Positions 48,424 through 61,715 are shown, numbered from the stretch's first letter. The stretch is DNA of 64,000 bases from Moniliella sp. 'wahieum' (GCA_003971905.1 RSEE01000104.1:150485-214484), one strand, 5' to 3'. Numbers and translations are program-made. Notes: a model not told the origin generated them from the letters alone.

Positions 48424-51400
48424 GCACGAGCTAGCAGCCCACGCCGGAGGAGCGAGCCTGACATGCGCATTGTTTGTTTGACCTTGTTCAAGGTCTGCAA
48501 TTGCAATGAATTCTTGGTGTAGGTATTGGCCTCTCTTCCTCTTCCTCCCTTCTGCCCTTCACTTGCCTTACCGCTACCTCTCTCCTCAGAAGCACATCCC
48601 CCTTCTCCTTAGCAAGGTTCTGAGCTCGCGCATGGGGACGGATCTGGCTCGCGGCTTACCCACCCCCGACCCGCCCTGGCTGTTGGTCAACATTTGATAC
48701 ACCGCTTCGTCTCACCCAATACTGACCGCACAGATCTCCTTGACTCACTATCCCTTCCATACGAAAAGCACTCTTCTCACCTCGCACCTCGTGCTTGCTG
48801 CTGCCGGAGGACAGTCCTGTCGCCCCTTTTCGCTCCAACACTTACTAACTCCAGCCCACCACCATCTTGGGCCAGCAACCCTCGGCGCACGTCGTGCCAC
48901 CCACGCCACTTGTTCGCTCTCTTCTCATCTTGCCCATCTGAGGGGACGTGCTGATGAAGAGCTGGGACCTGCTTTGTTTCTGAGGATGAAATTGATCGTC
49001 TCGCTGGCTGTCATCCTACGCCCATACCTCTTCTCCAGGCGCGAGACTGGTGGGGTTGTTGGGCTGTGGCTCTAATCATGCAGTCCTGCATGGGCGATAG
49101 GCATCACCCCTCTTCCCTTTCCGGACTTTCCCTTTGCTCACGCGATACTAGTCGCGACTGTCATGCCCAACCTTTTCCACGACATCCTGTACCTTTCCCA
49201 GAATAAGGGGTACCTCCGTTCTCCTTCTCCTTCAGCACACCTGTTCGTCCCTCTCGCCAGTCGCTGCTTATGCTTACCAGCAACCATAATTTTGCATCCA
49301 TTTCTCGCTCATCTACTGTCTTGTTGACTTTTTATCAGGAATCATTACTGTTTCGCTGTTGGTATTGGGACCCGGCTGTATCAACAGTGGCTCTCGTTGG
49401 CGTGACCCGCATGACCTCATGCGAACGTGGTGACGCGGTGACGGGTCACTCCGGCCCCACCATGCACCACACCCGGCCTAACCCATATGCTCAGGCCTGC
49501 TTGTTGAGGCAAGAGCAGACGAACATAAGAACAGTACGGGGAGCCATGCGTCCCAATTTTGCCACATATAAATCAACCTCCAACATATTGTCAACGTGTA
49601 TATATTTCTGAGGCCTTTAGTTGGCCACGGGCTACAACAGCCACGCCACTGGGCTAACTGTACTATGCTGTATGGCCGGCACTATGCACGTTGAATACGC
49701 GGTGTCTTTAACGCGTTCAGCACCCTGGTTAGGTTGTCGAGGAGAGCATCAGAAATTTTGAGCCGCTGTAGGCATGGCCGGCCGTTGTACATGCACGTGC
49801 CACCCTTGCCACACCTCCGATACCGGCATGCACCACATGAATTAACCACATGCATGCCATTGCCCACAATACCGAGACCCAACCAACCGCCCACCATCCT
49901 GCACCCTTTTGTTCTTTCAAATCTATGGGAATGGTTAGCATGAGACATCTGTGCCACACATCACAGTCGGGGCTCAGCAAGGCGAGGGAAACCAGTGTCG
50001 AGACAAAGCCGGGGAATGTAGCACTCGTTCGTTGGGAAGACCAGAAGACCGGAAGCAAGTGCAGAGCACTTGGGGGGAAGCAGAAGAACAAAAGGCAAGA
50101 GCGAGGGGCTCGAGACAAATTATAAGAAGTAGAAATTTGAAGCGATGAGATCAGCGGCTCAGGAGGCGCTCTACAGCCGCTCAGTCCTCTGCCATACTAC
50201 AATGCCGATCTGCCGTGACGGGGTGACCGTCGCGTGTATGCTTGAAAACACCTCTTGTTCCGGGCCCCAAACGTCAAGAGGTGACGTATTAGTACTAGTG
50301 AGGCCGCTTCCTTTCCTTCTTCCTATAGGACAGGATTATTCTCTGGCCTATCTGTAGCTCGCGTGCTATGTAATCAACTACTATCTGGAGGTCGGATCGA
50401 TGATCCTTGACTTAATCATCACTAGCGACTAGTCACAGTTACTAGTTACTAGTCAACACAACAGATTAGAGGGCGTACAAAAGGCGTGAGATCTGAGATG
50501 GTATGTTCCCAACGCGCCGGTAAAACACACGAGACTCTGGAAAAGGTAACGCCGGTATAACTCGAATGTAACAATGTCACCGGTGAACGCATGTTGAAGG
50601 ACGACCTTGAAGCTAAGCTAGAAGCTTGAACGTCCGTGGTAGGTAGGCCTTAGGCCTTAGGCCAGATTGCTCGCACCAATATCGATTGTCGATTATTGAT
50701 GGAATGGTCCATGATGTTGCGATGCACGCTGAAGGTAATGCCTTCTTTAGGAAAAGGAGACGGAAGGTGCTGGTCGGCCCAGTCCGGGTTCGACAGCTGA
50801 GGGTAGGAAGTGAAATGGCGCTCATTGTTGAGAAAATACGCCGATGGAAAGGGATGGATACGGAGAGGGTGAGGGGATGGAAAAGGGAGTTGTGGGTTGA
50901 TCACCGTTGCTCACTGGATGAGCGAAGAGTTGTAACTCTGATGAGACCAACTCTGATGAGACCTGGAGTCCAGGTGGTCCTCGAGGGTGATGCAATCGCA
51001 CTAGTGGTGGTGGTGGTCTAAGCCAACCAGCAACGCCTACTGAGGAACATCAAGCAGCGAGTCGCCACTAGGGGCTAAGCTCTGCTAAGCTGCGGAACAA
51101 GGTAAAACAGGGAGAGAAAAAACAAAGGAACTCCTAGGCCTGAGGAGGAACTGAAGGGACATTGGCCAAAGCACAACAGTTCATTCGATGGGTTATTGAT
51201 GTGGCGTCGCGGTGCCGGTAGCTCAAGCACGGGCCCTTCCAGTGCATTCCTTCCAACAATTCACACCATCAACTGCCTGTTCTCTGGTCTTCTACAATTG
51301 AATTGATGGTGCAGGCAGGTTCTAGTGTGGCTGAACTACTAGTGAGACTTGTAACATACAACTGAGGGTGCAGTCTCAGAATCCAACACCCTCTTGTGCG

Positions 51401-53447
51401 TCTGTTTGTTTTGGCTTACGTAGCGGGTGTGGAAGGGATTTGGCCTGGAGATCGAATACCCCATTTATGGGGTAACCGGTAACCGGTAACCTGTAACAGG
51501 TAACGCGGTAATGCGTAACGCGGGTACGACGGGCCAGGTATGAGTGCCCAGACTGAGTACACGCGTATCGCAGATAGGGTTCTCATACCACGCACTTGGC
51601 GCTGGCATGCCATCGAACAAATAAAGATAAGTACGTGTTTTGTACATACAACGCCACCGCGAGTTAAGCTTTTGCATTCTAAACACGCATTTGAATTTCC
51701 ATTGCTGCGACGAGTCTTTGCGCACCTGGCGCCTGTGTCCTTCAACAATACAGACTCCGCTCTCAGATCTCAGACTTCGAGGCTTAGAGCCTAGATCTCA
51801 ATTCTCAATGATCTCTTAACTCTTAATCCTGTCAGAAACGCTCTGGATTGCACCAAGAACCTGTTACGTGTTATTAGCGCTTAGCCTGCTGATTAACACC
51901 GGTTCGGCCGTTTCCTCTGTTACAGCCGGTAACAGAGCAAAGCAGGCAGGGTACTGAGTGTGCTGAGACTCAGTGCCCGTGCCCAGTACGTCAGTGGCTC
52001 AGCGTGCTCAGTCTCAGCGGGGCGCCGTACCTTCAGCGCTTCAACTTTGTTGAATGCACGTATTGTTTCTGTCGCGTTGGGACTGAGGTTCTGGCGCGTT
52101 GGGACTGAGGTTCTGTCGCGTTGGGACTGAGGTTCTGTCGCGTTGGGACTGAGGTTCTGTCGCGTTGGGACTGAGGCCTCAGGGCCTGAGGCGCGGACGA
52201 TGCTTTTGTTGATGATTTCTGTTTCGCCCCAACCTGCAAATGTAAACATGTCCCGCAGGGAATCCGGTGTGCCCGTGGACCATTGAGATGTGCGACTAGT
52301 GCCTAGTTGCCAGGCGCTACAAGCATTGGGCCTATTCGGCCTTTCGTACACTGGCACTTAACGTGTACGAGGGCGCACCTTAGACCCAGGCCTTACCTGT
52401 TTTACATGCTACACCTTACGTCTCCAAGCTCATAGCTAAAAAACTCTATACTGGGTGCTGGGTACAGTTACCGGTTCCCGTTATTGACGTCAAGCTTCAA
52501 GGTTCACAACCGTTAAGCTTTAAGAACGACGTTTGACGTTTACCTTCACCGTTTAGCGTTTAACACGTTTAACGGTTAAATAGAACGTGTGTATATATCG
52601 ATCGGCTTTGGGGGTCTTATCGATCTTATCCGCGGGCTCAGCGCCCAACAGACTGAGCGCTCAGCGTCGGGCCATAGGCTCCACATTAAGGGTGTGGTAT
52701 GTGAGGCCTGAGGGTCTGAGGCGTGACACGTGCCGGGGGGAGGCGGTGAGGCCTGAGGCTCAGCTCCCAGGGACGGAGGTGAGAACAAAAGCTTCAATAA
52801 AGCCGAAAGCTGTTAGCTTCTGAGCTCTGAGGCTGAAACTCTGAGATCTCTCTGAAGCTTGAAGCTAGAAGAGCCGGCACAACGGGTAAGGGGGCGGTAA
52901 AACTGGGTGGGTGATATGTCGACAATGATCTTGATCATGATCCATGGGTTCAGTATTTGTGGCAAAAATGTTGGTCAATGGTGGGGGGCAACGCAATCGA
53001 AACAAGAAACAAAGAGAGATAAAGGGCTCTGCCTGCGGGCTGGCAGGCCACTGTGTGTGTGACATGCGCATCGCACGCCACAGGCCAGCACGCGTGATGT
53101 ATGATCGATGATCCGGCCAGACAATTAGGCTGCACCCTGGCCGCCTCCTCTGGCGTGTGGGCGCCCTGATTAAGGATGGACGTTTGGCGCTGCCCTGCGG
53201 AGGCAGACGCAGTGCCTGCAATCGCACTCGCCGCCTGCCTGGGTCGTGCCTGCTTCTGACATTGTCCTGGGGCACGATGCTGTCGGGGAGGCCTGCCTGC
53301 CGCCGCGTTCGCTTCTGTCTCCACTACACCTCAGCTCGCACTCCTCCCCCCTAGGCCCCTCAAAAGCCGCGCCTGCGACGGACCCACTCCCCGTTCGACC
53401 CCCCCACATCACCACCACCCCGTCGGTCTCGGCCCTGTGTTGCCGTC
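48424..53447. other. Gene-poor region, 5 kb
   Basis: Only short frames without motifs. Pyrimidine-rich DNA around 48500-49250, then more even composition. Word repeats recur: TTACTAGTTACTAGTC (50430-50452), AGGCCTTAGGCCTTAGGCC (50645-50663), GGTAACCGGTAACC (51473-51490), TGAGGCCTGAGG (52700-52760), and the 22-bp array listed separately. The last 500 bp probably carries the cyclin promoter. Confidence 0.55.
52065..52175. repeat. 22-bp tandem repeat, five copies
   Basis: Unit GTTCTGTCGCGTTGGGACTG plus AG, five near-identical copies. Because 22 is not a multiple of three, the frame rotates and minus-strand reading gives a 22-residue repeat, not evidence of coding. Confidence 0.95.
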
Positions 53448-55516
53448 ATGACTTTGCTCGACGTGCGCATCCACCCGGCGTCTCTTCTGCCCCTCCACCT
53501 GCACAATGACGCCCTCGTCGGCTTCATTGCGAGCCCCGTTACTCCCTCGCTAATTGGTGCGTTGCGTCTTGTCCCGTCCCTATTGGGCACCTGATCGTCG
53601 TACCCATCTCTAACCAACATCCCGCCCTTCCCAGTTTACATGGCCGACCATGCGCGGACCTGCTGATGCGTGACAGTGCGCTGGTCTCCACTCTCGACTC
53701 TGCCTGCTCCAACGATGATACGGCGAGCATCACCCCCAGTGAGGCCAGCGCCCAAGCCAGCCCAGCCAGCCTGCCTGACTTGAGCGTGTGGCTTGCCCAA
53801 TTGGCCAAGCAAAGTGGTGCGGCCACTGCAACCCTCATGGTCGCCATGGTTTATGTCCACCGCGTCCGACTGGCTCTGCCTAAGGTGCCACTCGCCTGGC
53901 AATGCTTTTCACCGTGTCTTGCTGGCCGCTTTGGTCCTTGCAGCCAAGATGACCCACGATCGCGCCTTGAAGAACAACGTTTGGGCGCGGTATAGTGGAC
54001 TGTTTACTACGCATGATGTCAACCTGATGGAATGCCAGTTCCTCAAGCTGCTCGACTATCGTCTTTGCATTGATGAACCCGAGCTCCTCGCAGTCTCTCA
54101 GCCTCTTATGCTGTCGCTTGGGCACAAAAAAGGAGGAGCTGCATTCCATGCCGGGTCGGCCTTGGTCGGCTTCTGGATTTACTTCCTCCGCAAATCATCT
54201 TGAGCGGGTGTCCCTGCAAAAACATGCCGGCCATGTTCGCAGCGCCTCCGACACCCGTATTATCATGCTTGGTGATCAGAATATGGGGCGCAGTCACTCT
54301 CGCTCCATTGGATTGCACACGATGCACCGTCAAATCAAGTTCTTGTCGTCCCACGCTGATGATGAGCCTTCCACTCATCTAGGGCTGGGGCCACCCCTGC
54401 TCGAGGAACTGGCTCCCTCCTTCCATTTACTGTACCTTCTCCGGAATTACTCGATTCAACCGTACCGACCGAACTCCTCCGGAGTACCACGCTCCCGAGC
54501 AGCCCCAAATCGCCTACGCCGAGCCTATGGGACCTGGAACCTCAAGAGCAAACCGGGCCACGATCCAGTTGCAGCTCTATGGATTCCTCCCATCTTACAA
54601 CACACCCGGTGCTTCTGTTCTCAACATTTCGAGCTTCCCGCTTCCTGGTCGGAAGCCCCGCATGAGCCAAGTCTACAATCGACAAATCGGGACATTTGCG
54701 CATCCTTTAGACTGCCCCGTTGACGTGGTCTCGGACGCTTCCATTCAGTTGGGTCTGAGTACCGTACGGGACTCTTCTAACGGACACGCCTGCGCAGACG
54801 GAGCGGAAGAGCTAGTGCTCAAAGAAACCACCGATACCACCGGTTCGTTGGTCCCCATGCCTCATCATTTTGTACAAGGCGTGAGCCCTACCGAAGCTCA
54901 ATCTCCCCCCGTCCCAAGGTCCCCTCGACGAGTGTCCAACCTTGTCTCTTTCCATTCGCTCTCCATTCCATCCTCCGCAACTCGATGGGGACATATCTTC
55001 CCTTCCCAGGACTTCGATAGGGATGAAGATGACACCGTGGGCGAAATCTCGGTTGTGCCCAAGGCACCCAGAAAGGTTCGGAGGCAACTCTCTCTTTCGA
55101 CTATGTTCAATTCTTTCAGTCTCGATGCCGACGGCAAGCGCGCTGGGGTCTCACCACCGTCGGCTCCCGTTACGGTATCTGGTATGCCGAATCCGGCCTC
55201 TGGTTGGCCCACCCAGCAACACATGTCTACTGCATCCACCTCTTCCAACCCCGCCCCGGGACTCAAGACGGCACGGAGCATGCCTCTCCTCCGCCGCTTC
55301 GCACCAAGTCACGTTGCCGTTGACGAAGCGGCGCTCGGGGACCCATCCCGGCCTTCGCCTGTCACTCATGGTCCAGGCCCAACCCCGCTTCGCTCCATGC
55401 GCCGTACCAAAGACACAACCAAAGGTCCTGTACGGAGCCTTCGCACTCGCGCGTCTGCTCTGGGTCTTCGTACTTTCGCCACCAAAATCCGCTCGCTTGT
55501 TGGTGCGCCAGTCTAG
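53448..55516 (+). CDS. PCL/PHO80-type cyclin (Pho85 cyclin family)
   Basis: Such cyclins bind a Pho85/CDK5-like kinase and control phosphate, glycogen or polarity programmes; the partner is inferred. Seen: exon 1 MTLLDVRIHPASLLPLHLHN (53448-53556), a 78-nt intron (53557-53634, GTGCGT donor, CTAACC branch), then VYMADHART-LLMRDSALVSTL. The cyclin box has LAQLAKQSGAATATLMVAMV followed by YVHRV, HRVLLAALVLAAKMTHD, NNVWARYSGLFTTHDVNLME and FLKLLDYRLCIDEPELL. After a shift near 54170 a long Ser/Pro-rich C-terminal region follows (SPPVPRSPRRVSNLVSFHSL; RKVRRQLSLSTMFNSFSLD), with several SP/RSxS sites likely to be phosphorylated, ending at 55516. Shifts near 53663 (one C lost in ACC-CTG), 53893, 54170 and 54525 are needed. 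It uses more A/T third bases than genes in the left half. It is isolated in the subtelomeric gene desert. Confidence 0.88.
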
Positions 55517-58500
55517 GACCCACTGCACAACATCGTCGCGCACACCACCATTTCACACCGTCGCTTCCTAATTGGCACTGGCACTTACACTTTCCATGCT
55601 CTCTCTAATGTTCCCTCCGCATCTGTCTGTTCTTTACTTTAATGCGTCCTCCAAGGGCCCACGTTCCTTTTCTGATGGGCCCTTCCATCTGTCTGTCATC
55701 ATCTCCGCACCATGGTATACTATACTGTTGCTCTAATCGCCTATTAATACATGCGCTAATGAACCGCAGTTGCTTGTTTTTAGCACTACTTCCATTTGCA
55801 TTCGTTCACATCGGTGCTCGTTACCGGCTCCCTAGATCCCTCTCAAACAATTGGAGCCATCTCTTTGCGCCACTTGGTCATGGCGCGGCAAGGTGATGAG
55901 CATGAGCTACTGATGCCAGAGCAGAGGAGGAGGCAAACTGACGTGACGATCTGACGCGTTACAGGCTGCCTTACTAAGTGCAGTCGAAGAGGACACGCAT
56001 GAAAGACCAAAGACTGTCCGAAGAAGAGACCAACCCTTCTTCTCGCGACAGAAGGGTGCTGTTGTAGGTGCGCCTAGCCTAGCGTAGACTAGCAGAGTGG
56101 ATTCTGGGTCTGTGTGTGTGTGTGAGCGCGATAGCTCCTAGACCATTGCAGCACAACCAAGGCGGACGCATCGAGCCCCCTCGTCCTCATCCACCACCCA
56201 CGCCGTCAGTCCCCCCCATCCGCACGCCCTGGGGGGAAACACAACAGACATCGAAGGGCGACGGCACGTCGGCGGCACGCTGGCTTGGTCCCCCGCCTCC
56301 TCCTCCTCCTTGGCGGGACAGCAAAGCTGGAAGAATAGCGGAACCAGTCTCCAACATTGCAGTCGCCGCGGGGCCGTTTGGTGGCGAACGATGTTCCCTG
56401 GGCGATGGGTTCAAAGGCGTGGGTGTGGTGGGATCGCTGCGATATATGCTGGGCAGCTGCAAGGAATGAATGGACATGGTCGGGTCTCCCGGGATGCAGT
56501 GCCAGCAACCCCAAGATGATGCACCTTAGATGCGCACGTAACGTATCAGCAAGCACAAGCAAGACAGCTTAGACCACTTGGGTCGAATATGGCAAGGAGA
56601 CCCTTAAGCCAGATCAGATAGACGGGAAGGTATACCTGTCGGCTTGCATCTCTTCGTTATGACCCGCGGCACACACGCGCTCATGGGGGCGTTGATTCTT
56701 GCCGGCCCACCTGAACGAGGCAATTCCAGGGACTGGGGCCGCTCCAACGACTGCCGCCGCGATGACTGCTCCAACCGTTGCACACACAAGGGCACGACAC
56801 CAGAGGCGTATCGCCCAGGGCCACCGGTGGGGGCCGAGAGGGGCGGGAGGGGAACAAATGCTCTGGGAGGGGCGAACGGAAGATGCGAGGTGAGGATTCA
56901 CTCCGGCACGGCTCGGGTAGGGGGATGGTCGACAGCCACCCGACCGGCAAGCACGGTGAGCCAAGCGTCGCATCAATCCTCAATAATCAATCGAGAGCGA
57001 GGTTCACTAACGCTAATCACACCATCTGCATCCTCTTCAGGGGTTCGAGATGCGGCGCCCTTCATCCCCCCTATATGGCAACGGCAGGCCGGGTCTCGTG
57101 CACGATGAAGGGATGGAACTGCGGCTGGGCCGGCCTGCTCGGCCAGCAAACGCGTTCTCTGGCAGCAGGCAAACCTGTCGCCGCCGACCCCATCTTCTTG
57201 CGTAGTGCCGTGACAGTGCGATAGACAGCCTACTGCGGCCGCTCGTCCCCCGCACCCCGTCTCCACGTCTGTACCGACCCGCATAACAGAACCGCATCGA
57301 ACAGCACTTGTGCCTCGATAGCAACTTGAGGGCCTTCCTTATCTGCGGAACCGAAGGAGTGCGAAGCCGGACTTGCTTGGCTTGTGGTGCAGCACCGATA
57401 GCCAGAAAGGACAGCGCCTTGTCGGCGTACCCTCAATACTTTGAGTGACTGGCTGGGGGGCATTGACGTGACGATGTGAAGGGCTGCGTGATGCATGCGA
57501 CCCGATTGCCTCCAGGACTGCGCCTGATCAATGAGAAATGTCAGTAACTTGTGCCACGACAGAAGAATATGGACCACGTACAAGCATTGACATCCACGCG
57601 AAAATAGTTGGCGCGCTCGGCCCATCCTGGAACGGCAATCCTCGAGAGGGGTGAGCGCCGCGACCAAGCAAATAATGAGGGCCGATCAGTAGCAGCACTT
57701 CTTTGCATCCTGTTGGTCGCATACCACCATGCTGCCCCCCATTCCTCAAGCTTGAGCGAGGCCATCTCCGGATGCGCATCTCCTTCTTCACCGACACAAC
57801 GACGCGGTATAGCTTGTGATGGTTTGATCCGCGTCTTTATAATGGACCTCAAACTCTCTTGCAAAGCGTGTCCATTGGGCTCATTGGGAACGATGCCAGC
57901 CAGTTGGGCGGCGGGACCGCCACCATCCGAGGTTGCCGCTGCCTGGCGGGATGTTTAATTTGGTATCAAGGATGGCTCTGCAGATGGCGGGGTGATCACT
58001 TGCTTGTTTCCATCGGCTATTCGGCTCCGGCAGGCTTATTTGTACCTGTTTAGCGCGCTGGTCAGTACATCGCGGCACAACAAGGCATGGGTGCTTTCGT
58101 ACCAGAGTAACACATAGTGGGTATAGCGGTACCAACGTCGGCAAGGCAGCGTAAAATGATTTGCACATCTAGCAATTCGTCCTGGCCGTAAGGCCAAAAG
58201 GAAGGCGGCAGCGCGATAGGCCTTTCGGATGTAAACGCAACAGATACGGAACGACGAGATGCCACACAGCGTAACAGTGTGCCTTGATGGCAGCGTAACC
58301 CCGTCTTGATCGAAACACCGCGCCGGGGACCGGCGCGATATGAGCCCATCCTCGCTCATCGATGAAGGAAGCAGCGGTACGAGCAGCCTCACAGCAAGGA
58401 GGGCCCCATATCCAACCCCACCTTACCAGTGCAACTGCTGGCGAAAGTACCGGAATGTTGACCTTGTTGGCACCCGCATTGGAAAGGGAACACCCATATC

Positions 58501-59667
58501 CATGTCAAGAATGCCCCCCAGGTTGATGTGGCAAACGTTTGTTGCTGCACCCCACTCCGACAAGCCCAAACGCACGCACACTGCTCAGAGGTCATGGGTC
58601 CACTTCTGCGTACGCCAGTTGCCACCAAGCCTTTGTGGCAAATGGTTGCTCTTGGGAGCCAAAGCACGGCCGATTTGGGGAGACAACTAAATCGATACAA
58701 GGAGGCTGTCGGCGCTCCATCGGGGAGTGAGGTTGGCGCGCTGCCGTTGGCCAATGTGCAACGCAAATGGGAGGGCGGAAAACACCAGCAAATGAATCAT
58801 CCGCGAGTGGCGTTGCTTTTGGTTGGGGCGCTGCTGCTCTGAGAGGTGTGCACGATGCATGCTGACCAGCAAAGGTGAGTGGGCAATCCCTACTGCCGCC
58901 CTCGTGGCCACCACACGCGCAATCCAGTTGTCAGTACCCCAAGGGTGGGCCGCCTTCAGGTTGATTTGTATTCCGCCATGCATCGTGTCGACCACGCTTT
59001 GAGCAGAAGCAGCCGAATCGGGCAGAACACGATCCACGTTTGCACAGAAGGCCAGGTTCTTTGTAGCGATGACTCGAGATGGGAGGGTGAGGGAACAGCG
59101 CGCCTTGCTCGGCCTGCTGTTGGAGCCGATCGCCTAGCCTGCGTCCCAGCCGCGCGCTCGCATCGGGCGCTGCATGGACAAGGATGGGCAGCAAGAAGCG
59201 GAAGCAAGGGGCGCCACCTCTCATGAGCACGCATCCGGCTTGGTGCACAGCGTGAGGAGAAGCTAGGACGCGAGCTGCAACAGCGGCCCCCACAGTGCTG
59301 GTTGGTGGCGCTAAAGCAAAAGCCGCGCAGACGCGACGAGATTAAAGTCAGCGCGGTGCTAGGGTTGTAGGTGGTGGCCGCAGCCAATGTGGATGAATTG
59401 CAACTGCGTGGGCGCGCCAACCGACGCGGCAGCCGCAACGCGACGACGCAACCGTTGCCGCGAGACCGAGCGGCCCAGCGCTGTGCCGAGGGGGGGGCAC
59501 CTGCACCCATATCGGCACCACACTCCCGCGACTGGACCCTAGTCAGATATTCACGTGAAGGACTGCATAACTCCGTCGATTTTCTCTATGAAATGACGTT
59601 TTTCGTCTCAGAATTACAGAGGTTGCAAAATGTCAGGCACCACAGTGTGTAAGTGCGAAAATGTGGC
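55517..59667. other. Gene-poor region, 4.1 kb
   Basis: Overlapping frames of 80-180 codons are open on both strands. Some minus-strand pieces (58687-59037, VVDTMHGGIQINLKAAHPWG; 57541-57864, PLSRIAVPGWAERANYFRVD) read like protein and could be remnants of a frameshifted gene or element on the minus strand between about 57.2 and 59.5 kb, but I recognise no family and cannot join them reliably. Confidence 0.45.
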
Positions 59668-59820
59668 GCCTGACAGATGGTGACCTCTGACAGTTGGGGC
59701 GCGGGGCCAGTGTCCTGGAATGCAGAGTTTACGCTGGCCCGTCTGAAACGTGCGGAGGGCGAAGGGAGGTGCCTGACGGTTGGTGACCTCTGACAGTTTG
59801 GTGCGGGGCCAGTGTCCTGG
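59668..59820. repeat. Two direct copies of a 50-bp sequence
   Basis: The segment GCCTGACAGATGGTGACCTC... CAGTGTCCTGG occurs at 59668-59718 and again at 59771-59820 with few changes, 103 bp apart. Confidence 0.9.
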
Positions 59821-61104
59821 CGGTGCCAGCTCGAAATGATCGGCATGGGGGCTACTTACTAATGAGCCCGCATGTGCCGCCCGCTAACACCGCATGTGCC
59901 ATGTGACATGTGACACACGCTAATGCCCGATGCGGCAACGGATGTGACAGGGTCCGGGGCGGGGAATGTTCGGTGCGGGGGGGAGCCAGAGTGCAACCGC
60001 GGTGGCATGACCGGGATGGGGCATTGCATGTACGTGTGAGGGTGGGTTACAATGGGTGTGTGACATGCGACGCGCTGTGGACGCCGCGGTTTGGTGACGA
60101 TGGTACGCCCGACAGGCGACCGCATCCACGTGCGTTACCGGTGAGCGTTGGATGTTGAACGCCGGGGCTGGCCTGGAGCTGCAAAAGCGTGACGCGCAAT
60201 GCTTGCAGCTGCTGCCAAGATGCCGCGTGCCGGAGCGGGGGGGCGGCCTCCTGCGGAGGAGGACGCAGTGGCGCAGGGTGTGCGCTCAGGTACATCGTTG
60301 GCAGCGCGCTCCCGCACGTCCCTCAGGCCCAGCGCTCATCTGAGCTGCCAGTGCTGAACGCCCAGCGCCCAGGCCTCAGGCCTTCAACGTTCAGGCCTTC
60401 GGTCCAGCTCGGTTGGGATTCACTGCAAAAGTGCGGCCCTGCTGTACTGCCGGGTGGGCCTGGGGGTGCAAATGCCAACTGTGTTTCGATGCATGCTGCA
60501 GATCAGGACAGTGCACACCAGTGCCCTGAGCTTGCCCTGAGCAAATATAGCCGGCCCTCCAACGCTGCTTGCGCCGTGTCCAGTCCCGACTCTGGCCTGT
60601 GGCCATCCGACCGCTGTCCACCGCTGTGCGCGCTGCCGGCGCAGCGCATCTGATGTTGGTGTGCGCAAACCATTAATCCAGCGCCGCCACCCCCACCACC
60701 ACCACTTTCACCCCCACCACCACCCATGTCACCATGCATGGCCGTCTCGTGGTGAGCATCGTCCATATCCGTGCTTCATTTGGCGCTAGCCACCTCTATG
60801 CGCGTTGCCCCTGATCGTGAGGCAGATGGAGGATCTGATGCATGCCTCCAACAGTGCTTGCTTACCGTTGGTAGCATGCCAAATGTGAGCCAGAACGGAT
60901 GAGAGACGGCTGAGATATCGCCATTTTGGTCCCGCCGGCATACGCCACCATCTCATCCCAGCATGCATCGATCCCAGCCGCTCCCGCTCAGGTGCACGCC
61001 TCATCCAAGCCTCCCGCTGCAGCGTACTCCCTCGCCTTCCACCAGGCAGGCCTACATCGACTAACATCTGCATCTGTCCACCAGCTGAAGCGATGGTGCA
61101 CAGC
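59821..61104. other. Intergenic, 1.3 kb, nothing supported
   Basis: Contains CATGTGACATGTGACA words (59898-59915), a CTCAGGCCTTCAACGTTCAGGCC patch (60371-60394) and a CCACCACC-rich stretch (60680-60730). No gene seen. Confidence 0.55.
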
Positions 61105-61715
61105 AGGTCCAAACACGGGCAGGTGGGTGTTGATGGCGCCGCCGCTCCACCAGTTGTCGTCGGATGTCAGAGATCGTCGCGCCCCATCGTGCACTACAAG
61201 CAGGGCTTCCAGGGGAGGTAAGGCTCTCCAGGATTGGTCCAGCATTGAGGTCAGAACACGCCCCAACATCTGATGTTAGCTTGATTCGGATGAGGGTCTA
61301 TGTTGACGGCGCCGGCACAGCACCAATCCTCATCAAACAATAGATTGCATACATGCCCATCTTGCTTCAGAAGCAGGGCTTCCATGGGAGGTCGGGGGCA
61401 CGCAGATTGGGCCCGGATTGGGGTCACACCACATGTGAACATCAGAGGTTAGGTCCAAACAGCGGATGGTCGATGTTGATGCTGCCGGCGTTCAACCAAT
61501 TCTGGACGAATCAGAGATCTGTCAACGGTGTAGCGTAGCCCAGAATCAAGGCTTTCAAGAATGATGATGCGCTTTTGATTCGGTCCAGGATTGAGGTTAC
61601 ACCACATCCAATTACCTCAGGTGCGGTCCAGACGCGCACGGTCCCAACAAACCGTCGGTGCCCCACCAATTTGGGACGAGTCAGAGCACGAGTGGTGGGG
61701 TAGCGTGCCCCAGGT
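61105..61715. repeat. Degenerate 173-bp tandem satellite array, about 3.5 copies
   Basis: Copy starts lie at 61105, 61278, 61451 and 61624, an even spacing of 173 bp. Landmarks shared by copies are AGGTCCAAAC, a TGTTGATG/TGTTGACG block, CAGGGCTTCCA and GGATTGAGGTCA / GGATTGGGGTCACACC. Copies are clearly diverged. A weaker possible copy precedes the array near 60930. Confidence 0.8.

Noticed and set aside
51225-51245. tRNA-like GGTAGCTCAAGC segment
   Set aside because: No matching acceptor, anticodon or T arm could be found around it.
52000-52250. CRISPR-like array
   Set aside because: The 22-bp units are contiguous with no unique spacers, and the organism is a eukaryote.
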